Below are positions 1 to 5,102 of a DNA stretch of 6,636 nucleotides, one piece after another. The notes under the pieces are model-generated. The model did no database searches. It had not been told where the DNA came from and saw only the letters and a list, made by a program, of their open reading frames with translations. This DNA is from Terriglobales bacterium (GTDB lineage Bacteria; Acidobacteriota; Terriglobia; Terriglobales; Acidobacteriaceae). Positions within the stretch are counted from its first letter, which is position 1; each line of letters starts with the position of its first letter. The stretch lies in assembly GCA_019241735.1 (NCBI GenBank), contig JAFAWN010000065.1:1-6636 (forward strand), read 5' to 3'. A program made the translations under genes and the position numbers.

Positions 1-663
1 GATTCGATTGAGGGTTCACAATCGCAGGTAGTGGTCCTCACCGGAATGGGGAAGGCGTTCTGCGCGGGGCTTGATCTAGACGAACTCAAGACGCTCACTG
101 GCAAGACGGCAGAAGAAAATATCGCCGATTCCGAGCGGACGTCCGTTATTTTTCGCCGGCTCTACGATTTTTCGTTGCCTACAATCGCTGCCGTAAACGG
201 CGCTGCCATCGCCGGAGGCGTAGGATTGGCCACCATGTGTGACTTCACCCTCGCGGTCCCAGAAGCAAAGTTTGGCTATACCGAAGTGCGTATAGGCTTC
301 ATTCCCGCGATTGTTTCCTCCATGCTCGTCTGGCAGGTCGGACACAAGATTGCCCGCGATCTCCTATTGACGGGCAGGATTTTCGATTCGGCCGAAGCTT
401 ATCGCCTAGGACTGGTAAACGAGGTGGTTGAATCTAGCCGGCTAATGGATCGGGTGCGCGAAATGGCTTCGCAGTTGATGGAAAACAGTCCGTCATCGTT
501 GCGTGCGACTAAAAGGCTGCTTAATGGATTCATCAAGGGGGATCTCGATGAGCAAATCGCGGAAGCCGTGACCGAAGGAGGGCAAATCCGTTCGACCGCT
601 GACTTCCGGGAGGGAGTTTCGTCATTTCTCGAGAAGCGCAAACCACGCTGGAGCGGGCATTGA
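1..663 (+). CDS. Enoyl-CoA hydratase/isomerase family (crotonase fold), 5'-truncated by the window edge
   Basis: The frame is open from base 1, so the GTG at 31 is almost certainly an internal valine and the true start lies upstream. The visible 220 residues of a usual ~260 suggest that about 40-50 N-terminal residues are missing. Crotonase hallmarks are present: the first oxyanion-hole segment FCAGLDL (visible residues 20-26), then AVNGAAIAGGVGLATMCDF (64-82) and the FGYTEVRIGFIP segment (91-102). These enzymes hydrate or isomerise enoyl-CoA thioesters in the cytoplasm, in fatty-acid, branched-chain or aromatic acyl-CoA metabolism. Of the two catalytic glutamates of rat mitochondrial hydratase, the Glu164 counterpart is present (Glu at bases 283-285) but the Glu144 counterpart is Gly (bases 223-225). 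That pattern fits enoyl-CoA isomerases or specialised hydratases, so the substrate and reaction cannot be fixed. The stop overlaps the thioesterase start (TTGA), implying one operon. Confidence 0.93.
   Translation, partial: DSIEGSQSQVVVLTGMGKAFCAGLDLDELKTLTGKTAEENIADSERTSVIFRRLYDFSLPTIAAVNGAAIAGGVGLATMCDFTLAVPEAKFGYTEVRIGFIPAIVSSMLVWQVGHKIARDLLLTGRIFDSAEAYRLGLVNEVVESSRLMDRVREMASQLMENSPSSLRATKRLLNGFIKGDLDEQIAEAVTEGGQIRSTADFREGVSSFLEKRKPRWSGH
650..653 (+). promoter_or_regulatory. Ribosome binding site GGAG for the thioesterase
   Basis: GGAG lies six bases before the TTG at 660, inside the end of the upstream gene. It supports this TTG over the in-frame GTG at 687, which has only a weak purine stretch in front of it. 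Confidence 0.5.
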
Positions 664-1106
664 ACCCAGCCCGGAACGGCAATCGCGTGACTTGCGAAAC
701 CAGGCTGCGCGTGCGCTACGCCGAGACCGACCAGATGGGCGTGGTCCATCATGGCAACCATTTCATATGGTTTGAGGTTGGCCGGGTTGAGCTCCTGCGG
801 CAGATGGGTTTTTCTTACCGCGATATGGAGCAGGTAGATGGGTGCCACATCGCCGTTGTTGATGCCTGCTGCCGTTACAAAGCGCCGGCGCATTATGATG
901 ATGAGATCGTCGTCCGCACTTATTTAAAACGCGTGCGTAGTTCGGTTTTGCATTTCGGATATGAGATATTCAAGGCAGACGACCACGCGTTGCTGGCACT
1001 GGGCAGCACCACGCATGTGGTGATCGATAAAGACATGAAAGTGATTCCTCTGCCTGACAAATATATCCGGGTCTTCGAGGCAGCCGTCGTGCGCGATGAG
1101 TTTTGA
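660..1106 (+). CDS. Acyl-CoA thioesterase, YbgC / 4-hydroxybenzoyl-CoA thioesterase type (single hotdog domain)
   Basis: A 148-residue protein of typical length for single-hotdog thioesterases, which hydrolyse acyl- or aryl-CoA to the free acid plus CoA in the cytoplasm and act as oligomers. The diagnostic segment YAETDQMGVVHHGNHFIWFE (residues 20-39) carries Asp24, equivalent to catalytic Asp17 of Pseudomonas 4-hydroxybenzoyl-CoA thioesterase, followed by the long hotdog helix (GRVELLRQMGFSY). The C-terminal strand region has the usual THVVIDKDMK and PLPDKY pattern. The start is TTG at 660, overlapping the upstream stop as TTGA with GGAG six bases before it; GTG at 687 is a weaker alternative. 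The stop overlaps the putative hutH start, again as TTGA. The substrate is unknown; an aromatic or short branched acyl-CoA would fit the crotonase upstream, but that is inference. Confidence 0.92.
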   Translation: MNPARNGNRVTCETRLRVRYAETDQMGVVHHGNHFIWFEVGRVELLRQMGFSYRDMEQVDGCHIAVVDACCRYKAPAHYDDEIVVRTYLKRVRSSVLHFGYEIFKADDHALLALGSTTHVVIDKDMKVIPLPDKYIRVFEAAVVRDEF

Positions 1107-2671
1107 CGGATGCAGTCATCGCCGGTGAAAGTCGAGATTTCTTGCAGGCACTCCACATTAACGGAAATGAACTGACGCTGGAACAGGTCCGCGAAGTAGC
1201 GGTAGGCGGCCGCCCGGTTCTGCTGTCGCCCGACGCCCGGAAAAATGTCGAACGCGCACGAGCAGTCGTAGATGCGCTCGTTTCTGGAAATAAAACCTCT
1301 TACGCTATCACCACAGGCGTAGGCAAGATGAGTGATGTGCGGATTGCGGGGCCGCAAATCCGAGAGCTACAGCTTAACCTGGTGCGCTCTCACGCGGTCG
1401 GAGTTGGCGACCTTCTTCCGGCCGCCGAAACTCGCGCCATGATGTTGCTCCGCGCCAATTCACTTGCCAAGGGCTATTCAGGGATCCGCCCGGTTTTGAT
1501 CGACGCTCTTTGCGAGATGTTAAATCGCGGCGTCACACCGGCCGTCCCCTCTCAAGGTAGCGTGGGCGCCAGTGGTGACCTGGCGCCGTTAGCGCATCTG
1601 GCATTGGTCGTGATTGGCGAAGGCGAATGTTTAGCAGAGAACGATTCGCCAATTCCAGGCAGTAACGCTCTTCGCCGGGCCGGTATTGAATCTGTCGTAC
1701 TCGAGGCCAAGGAGGCCGTTTCGTTAATCAATGGAACGCAAGCTATGCTGGCTGTCGGTGCGCTGGCAGTGCTGACTGCAGAGACGTTGGTTGACTCAGC
1801 GGATGTGATTGGCGCTTTGTCTCTAGATTCGCTTCGCGGGACTGACGCCGCCTTCGATGCGCGCATTCATCACGCTCGACCCCATTCCGGCCAGGGTATC
1901 ACCGCCGCGAATTTGCGGCGAATGCTGGAAGGCAGTGAACTCAGAGAATCTCATCGTGAATGTGGACGCGTTCAAGATGCCTACTCGCTGCGCTGCATGC
2001 CGCAAGTGCACGGCGCGGTACGCGACACGATATCCCACTGCCGCAGGGTGTTCGAGATCGAGACAAATTCAGCAGTCGATAATCCGCTGGTGTTCGTCAA
2101 GGACAATCAAGAGGGCGAGGGGGACATTATCTCTGGAGGAAATTTTCATGGTGAGCCGCTAGCTTTCGCCTTGGATTTCCTCGGCATCGCCATTAGCGCT
2201 CTGGCGGGAATTTCCGAACGGCGTCTCGAACGCCTGGTCAACCCCGCGCTGAACGAGGGCCTGCCGCCCTTCCTCTGCACTGCGGCTGGGTTGAACTCGG
2301 GATTCATGATGCCGCAAGTTACGGCGGCGGCGCTGGTCAGCGAGAACAAAGTTCTGGCGCATCCCGCCTCGGTGGACTCCATCACCACTTCGGGGAATAA
2401 GGAAGATTTCGTCTCCATGGGTATGACCGCCGCAATGAAGCTAAAACGCATTGTTGAGAACACCCGTAATACTCTTGCTATTGAAGCCATGGCCGCAGCG
2501 CAGGCCCTAGATTTCGCGGCGCCGCTTAAGACCGGCAAAAGAGGACAGGGTGTTCACGCGGCAATCAGAGCAGTATCACCCGCGGTGGAGAAGGACCGGG
2601 TCATGTATAAAGACTTCACGCGGATCGCGGACCTGATCTCAAGCGGAAAAATTGCTGATGCACTGCGCTGA
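1103..2671 (+). CDS. hutH: Histidine ammonia-lyase (MIO-dependent aromatic amino acid lyase family)
   Basis: Catalyses L-histidine to trans-urocanate plus ammonia, the first step of histidine degradation; a cytoplasmic homotetramer in known members. The protein has 522 residues from TTG 1103, or 509 from the in-frame TTG at 1142. The shorter form matches the usual ~510 residues and N-terminus (ALHINGNELTLEQV), while 1103 gives a TTGA overlap with the thioesterase. The MIO tripeptide Ala156-Ser157-Gly158 (bases 1568-1576) lies in GSVGASGDLAPLAHLAL. Counterparts of Pseudomonas putida HAL residues Tyr53, His83, Asn195, Tyr280, Arg283 and Glu414 are Tyr67, His97, Asn210, Tyr294, Arg297 and Glu434. 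Ser96-His97 is the HAL-type selectivity pair, unlike His-Leu of tyrosine or Phe-Leu of phenylalanine lyases. Oddities: the usual YGINTGFG is YAITTGVG, and there is a short acidic insertion near residues 333-341. No other hut genes are visible, so another aromatic amino acid substrate is not excluded. Confidence 0.93.
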   Translation: MTDAVIAGESRDFLQALHINGNELTLEQVREVAVGGRPVLLSPDARKNVERARAVVDALVSGNKTSYAITTGVGKMSDVRIAGPQIRELQLNLVRSHAVGVGDLLPAAETRAMMLLRANSLAKGYSGIRPVLIDALCEMLNRGVTPAVPSQGSVGASGDLAPLAHLALVVIGEGECLAENDSPIPGSNALRRAGIESVVLEAKEAVSLINGTQAMLAVGALAVLTAETLVDSADVIGALSLDSLRGTDAAFDARIHHARPHSGQGITAANLRRMLEGSELRESHRECGRVQDAYSLRCMPQVHGAVRDTISHCRRVFEIETNSAVDNPLVFVKDNQEGEGDIISGGNFHGEPLAFALDFLGIAISALAGISERRLERLVNPALNEGLPPFLCTAAGLNSGFMMPQVTAAALVSENKVLAHPASVDSITTSGNKEDFVSMGMTAAMKLKRIVENTRNTLAIEAMAAAQALDFAAPLKTGKRGQGVHAAIRAVSPAVEKDRVMYKDFTRIADLISSGKIADALR

Positions 2672-2677
2672 GAGCTT

Positions 2678-2902
2678 TTACGCGTAACGTGAGCATGGAA
2701 CCCAGTTGGTAAACACTTCCCCGGTTTCGAAATCGACCATTAACACTGGCCGTTTTGCGAAGCTTTTCCACGTTTCAAAGATCAATTTCACATTCGCAGC
2801 GAATTTTCTCTTGACAATGAGTGAGTAATGTCGCAGATTAACGCGATGGAATCCGTCCTCGGATTCCAGGGTTTGCCCGCTCTGGCACTCCCACTCTAAT
2901 GG
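2678..2902 (-). CDS. Open reading frame of 74 codons without a normal start: possible small protein or gene remnant
   Basis: On the minus strand an unbroken frame runs from just after an in-frame TAG (2905-2903) to TAA at 2680-2678, filling almost the whole gap between hutH and the regulator. No ATG, GTG or TTG lies in its first half; the first usable codon is a late TTG, so a complete gene would need a CTG or ATT start. By hand count, GC by codon position is roughly 51/40/57 percent, a coding-like pattern. The predicted C-terminus (KRPVLMVDFETGEVFTNWVP, then CSRYA) looks protein-like, with alternating hydrophobic stretches. I do not recognise the family. It would converge on hutH and diverge from the regulator. 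A chance open frame of this length is quite possible; a decayed gene that lost its start is another option. Confidence 0.25.
   Translation of the reverse strand, partial: PLEWECQSGQTLESEDGFHRVNLRHYSLIVKRKFAANVKLIFETWKSFAKRPVLMVDFETGEVFTNWVPCSRYA
2811..2839 (+). promoter_or_regulatory. Candidate sigma-70-type promoter for the regulator gene
   Basis: A perfect -35 hexamer TTGACA at 2811-2816 is followed after 17 bases by CAGATT at 2834-2839, a poor -10 (3 of 6 matches to TATAAT). Transcription would begin near 2845-2848, at the edge of the inverted repeat and some 50 bases before the regulator ATG. The -35 and spacing are good; the -10 is the weak point. Confidence 0.45.
2828..2899 (+). CDS. 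Possible 23-codon leader ORF, stop overlapping the regulator start (TAATG)
   Basis: ATG at 2828 opens a 23-codon frame ending in TAA at 2897-2899, whose last A is the first base of the regulator ATG. An in-frame ATG at 2846 gives a 17-codon version that would start almost exactly where the candidate promoter predicts transcription to begin, i.e. leaderless. The encoded peptide is small and leucine/proline-rich at its end (GLPALALPL). The regulator ATG has no Shine-Dalgarno sequence of its own, so stop-start coupling from this frame is an attractive explanation. Only geometry supports this; the frame is short enough to arise by chance. Confidence 0.3.
   Translation: MSQINAMESVLGFQGLPALALPL
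2847..2868. repeat. Perfect inverted repeat, 9-bp arms and 4-base centre
   Basis: TGGAATCCG (2847-2855) and CGGATTCCA (2860-2868) are exact reverse complements around TCCT. The repeat sits just downstream of the candidate -10 and about 30 bases before the regulator ATG. It has no T-run after it, so it is not an intrinsic terminator. It could be a dyad operator, plausibly for the HTH protein encoded next to it, or a hairpin at the 5' end of the mRNA. Confidence 0.7.
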
Positions 2903-3438
2903 CTACAAATCTTGCCCCGGTGGATTCGCGGGAAGTTGTCCGCTGCGACCGCTGTCTGCTCGTCCAGTTTCGAACCGTCAACGACCTTTGCCGGCGCTGT
3001 CATGCCTCGTTGGATGAAGATGAACCCGAACCGGTGGCGCTGCCAGCGCCTCCGCAGATGGTTCCTGACATAAACCATAGTCGTGGGCACCTGAATCTGG
3101 CTGCTTCGATCCGGTCGATGCGTCTGCGGAACGGGTTGAGTCAGCGGCAACTGGCGGCCCGGATGACCGTGCCGCGCACCTATGTTTCCAAGATCGAAAA
3201 TGAGAAAGCGACGCCAACCCTTTCCTCACTTGAGCGACTGGCCAAGGCGCTGGAAGTTACGGTGCCCGATCTGCTCAGTGGAGGAGAGCGAAATCGCGAG
3301 GAACAGATTCATGAACTGATGCAGGACCAGTTCATCGCCGAACTGATGCCGTTTGTCGCCGATCTGAACGGTATGCAGATGTCGAGCATTCTCACGCAGG
3401 TGCGGGATTTGAATCTCCGCCCGCGGCGTACGGCGTAA
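2899..3438 (+). CDS. Zinc-ribbon-like / XRE-family helix-turn-helix transcriptional regulator
   Basis: A 179-residue protein in three parts. Residues 16-34 carry CxxC-x11-CxxC (Cys16, Cys19, Cys31, Cys34), a pattern typical of a structural zinc ribbon. A proline- and acid-rich linker covers about residues 39-58. Residues 68-126 form a clear XRE/Cro-type HTH: IRSMRLRNGLSQRQLAARM, then PRTYVSKIENEKATPTLSSL and a closing helix ending in VPDLL. The C-terminal 50 residues look helical and match nothing I recognise; they may dimerise or bind a partner. It likely binds DNA in the cytoplasm; the target is unknown, and the inverted repeat just upstream is a natural candidate for autoregulation. ATG 2899 is the first canonical start after an in-frame stop (2839-2841) but lacks a Shine-Dalgarno site, suggesting coupling to the short upstream frame. 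It stands alone, converges with malQ, and ends at a strong terminator. Confidence 0.9.
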   Translation: MATNLAPVDSREVVRCDRCLLVQFRTVNDLCRRCHASLDEDEPEPVALPAPPQMVPDINHSRGHLNLAASIRSMRLRNGLSQRQLAARMTVPRTYVSKIENEKATPTLSSLERLAKALEVTVPDLLSGGERNREEQIHELMQDQFIAELMPFVADLNGMQMSSILTQVRDLNLRPRRTA

Positions 3439-3472
3439 ACGATTTTTAATCCGGGCGACCGCGCCAACCACT

Positions 3473-3502
3473 AACCGGAGTCTTCGGGCTCCGGTTTTTT
3501 TT
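3473..3502 (+). terminator. Rho-independent terminator of the HTH regulator gene
   Basis: AACCGGAG (3473-3480) pairs perfectly with CTCCGGTT (3489-3496). The stem continues through a T-G wobble and a C-G pair that close a UUCG tetraloop (3483-3486). Eight T residues (3495-3502) follow directly. The element starts 35 bases after the regulator stop. Read from the other strand there is no T-run after the stem, so it should act mainly on rightward transcription. Confidence 0.92.
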
Positions 3503-3519
3503 CTTCCGAGAACTGGAGC

Positions 3520-5052
3520 CTAAGCGGCGAAGTCCTCCTCATCGCTGAATGGAAGCGGACGCGGCAGGCGATCGGTAACTTCCGCTATTTTCGCCAGGCG
3601 CGCGGCCAGGTCAGCCGTCAATACTCCGGGCTGGAAACGCCAATGATAGTTCCCGGTCTGTTGGCTGGGCGTGTTCAGCCGCGCCTCGCTCCCCAGCCCG
3701 AGAATATCCTGCAACGGCACAACCGAAAGAGCGGCAACGGATGCTTGAACCGCGCGAATGAAAGCCCAGTTGACTCCATCTTCACAGGGTCCCAGATAGC
3801 TTTCCACGGCGCTGCGCTCATACCTCGTCGCGCTGGTATTCCACCAGCCCAGGGTAGTGTCATTGTCATGGGTTCCCGTATAAATGACGCGGTCTGAAGT
3901 AAGACGGTGAGGCAGGTAGATATGGGCTCCGGGATCGCCAAACCCAAATTGCAATACGGCCATGCCGGGAATCTTATGACGTTCGCGCAAGGCAATTACG
4001 TCGGGAGTGATAAGACCTAAATCCTCCGCAAAAAATGGCAACGGCCCGAGGGCTTCCCGCAGCCTGTCAAATAGTTTGTCGCCGGGGCCATCCACCCATC
4101 GCCCGTTAATGGCGGTGTCGTCGTGGGCGGGAATTTCCCAGAACTGTGCGAATCCGCGGAAATGATCGAGGCGGATAAAGTCGCAAGTTTGCGTGGCCCA
4201 GCGCAGCCGCTGGATCCACCACTTATAGCCGGTCGCTTCCATGGCTTCCCAGTCGTAGAGCGGATTGCCCCAACGCTGCCCGTTCGCGCTGAAAGCGTCC
4301 GGAGGAACGCCAGAAATTACTTCGGGTTCGAGATCCTGATTGATGCGAAATAAATCGCGATGTGCCCAGACGTCGGCGCTGTCGTAATCAACGAAGATCG
4401 CGATATCACCCACCATGGAAATCGAACGGCGCCTACATTCGGCGCGCAAAGCTCGCCACTGTTCCCAGAAAAGAAATTGGATAGCGCGCGCATTGTCAAG
4501 TTCCCCGGCGTACTCGGAGCTCGCTTTCTTCATAGCCGCAGGCTCACGGTACGCCAGTTCGCGCGGCCAACGGTTCCACGACTGTTTGCCGTGATGGTTT
4601 CGTAATACGTCGAACAAAATGAAATCTTCAAGCCACCATTCATTGGTGGTACAGAATTGTTCAAACCGCCGGCGGAGGTCCCCAGACGCCCGCCTCGCAA
4701 ATGACTTTGCGGCGGCGGCGACCAAAGGCAATTTCTGTTCAGCGACCTCAGCGTAGTCGATTGGACCCACTTCCTTCGTGAGTCCGCGCGCTGCTGTAGC
4801 GTCCAGCAAACCATGTTCTGCGAGCCGTTCCAGGCTGATCAGCAGCGGGTTTCCGGCGAAAGCGGAAGTGGAGGAATACGGAGATGTACCGTGAGCCGGG
4901 GGGCCGAGGGGAAGCACCTGCCAGAGACCCTGGCGCGCAGCAGCCAGGAAGTCGATAAACTCGTATGCCGCGGGACCAAAGTCTCCTATCCCGCCGCGAG
5001 ATGGCAGAGATATAGGATGCAGCAAAATTCCAGTAGCGCGGGGAAGTGACAT
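3520..5052 (-). CDS. malQ: 4-alpha-glucanotransferase (amylomaltase, GH77)
   Basis: Transfers alpha-1,4-glucan segments between maltooligosaccharides or glycogen/starch chains, releasing glucose; cytoplasmic, in glycogen and maltodextrin metabolism. The 510 residues match the usual ~500 for bacterial single-domain amylomaltases. The N-terminus has the signature GILLHPISLPS (8-18), GGIGDFG and LPLGPP...SPYSSTSAFAGNPLLI. Catalytic residues are all present: nucleophile Asp296 in RLDHFRGF, acid/base Glu343 in AEDLGLITPDV, and transition-state stabiliser Asp396 in TGTHDNDTTLGW. The flexible substrate loop GVPPDAFSANGQRWGNPLYDW (near 248-268) is intact. The start is ATG 5052-5050; the bases before it contain no good Shine-Dalgarno sequence. 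It lies 50 bases downstream of the parvulin gene on the same strand and converges with the HTH gene. No obvious terminator of its own is visible beyond its TAG. The enzyme looks complete and functional. Confidence 0.97.
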   Translation of the reverse strand: MSLPRATGILLHPISLPSRGGIGDFGPAAYEFIDFLAAARQGLWQVLPLGPPAHGTSPYSSTSAFAGNPLLISLERLAEHGLLDATAARGLTKEVGPIDYAEVAEQKLPLVAAAAKSFARRASGDLRRRFEQFCTTNEWWLEDFILFDVLRNHHGKQSWNRWPRELAYREPAAMKKASSEYAGELDNARAIQFLFWEQWRALRAECRRRSISMVGDIAIFVDYDSADVWAHRDLFRINQDLEPEVISGVPPDAFSANGQRWGNPLYDWEAMEATGYKWWIQRLRWATQTCDFIRLDHFRGFAQFWEIPAHDDTAINGRWVDGPGDKLFDRLREALGPLPFFAEDLGLITPDVIALRERHKIPGMAVLQFGFGDPGAHIYLPHRLTSDRVIYTGTHDNDTTLGWWNTSATRYERSAVESYLGPCEDGVNWAFIRAVQASVAALSVVPLQDILGLGSEARLNTPSQQTGNYHWRFQPGVLTADLAARLAKIAEVTDRLPRPLPFSDEEDFAA

Positions 5053-5102
5053 TGGAGATGAGATGTTTCGGGTCTTATTAGAAAAAATAATTTCGAAGTC
5101 GA
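5053..5102 (-). other. Short AT-rich spacer between the parvulin gene and malQ
   Basis: On the minus strand it holds a T-run (5087-5082) followed by TCTAAT (5082-5077), 5 of 6 matches to a -10 box. No matching -35 lies about 17 bases upstream, and no GC-rich stem precedes the T-run. It is therefore neither a convincing promoter nor a convincing terminator; read-through from the parvulin gene into malQ seems possible. Confidence 0.35.

Larger units (their letters stand above)
2672..2898. other. Intergenic region between hutH and the zinc-ribbon/HTH regulator
   Basis: Moderately AT-richer than the flanking genes. No hairpin followed by a T-run is seen after hutH, so the end of the hutH transcript is not defined by sequence. 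A 10-bp palindrome TTACGCGTAA sits at 2678-2687, just after the hutH stop. The right half holds the TTGACA promoter candidate, a perfect inverted repeat and a short reading frame; the opposite strand is open throughout. Each is listed separately. Confidence 0.8.

Noticed and set aside
31..33. GTG at 31 as the start of the crotonase gene
   Set aside because: The frame is open to base 1 and the codons before 31 continue the family's N-terminal strand; the gene is simply cut by the window.
1857..2162. Second-frame ORF of about 100 codons inside hutH, and several antisense frames inside hutH and malQ
   Set aside because: They overlap strongly conserved enzyme sequence and have no recognisable motifs or translation signals; they are shadows of high-GC codon use.
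2720..2740. TTTCGAAA palindrome with flanking partial symmetry after hutH as a terminator stem
   Set aside because: The symmetry leaves no loop, the flanks mispair, and no T-run follows.
3454..3465. Small GGCG/CGCC hairpin upstream of the terminator
   Set aside because: Only four base pairs and no T-run on either strand; expected by chance at this GC content.
5077..5087. T-run plus TCTAAT upstream of malQ as a firm promoter or terminator
   Set aside because: No matching -35 element and no stem before the T-run; kept only as a low-confidence note on the spacer.
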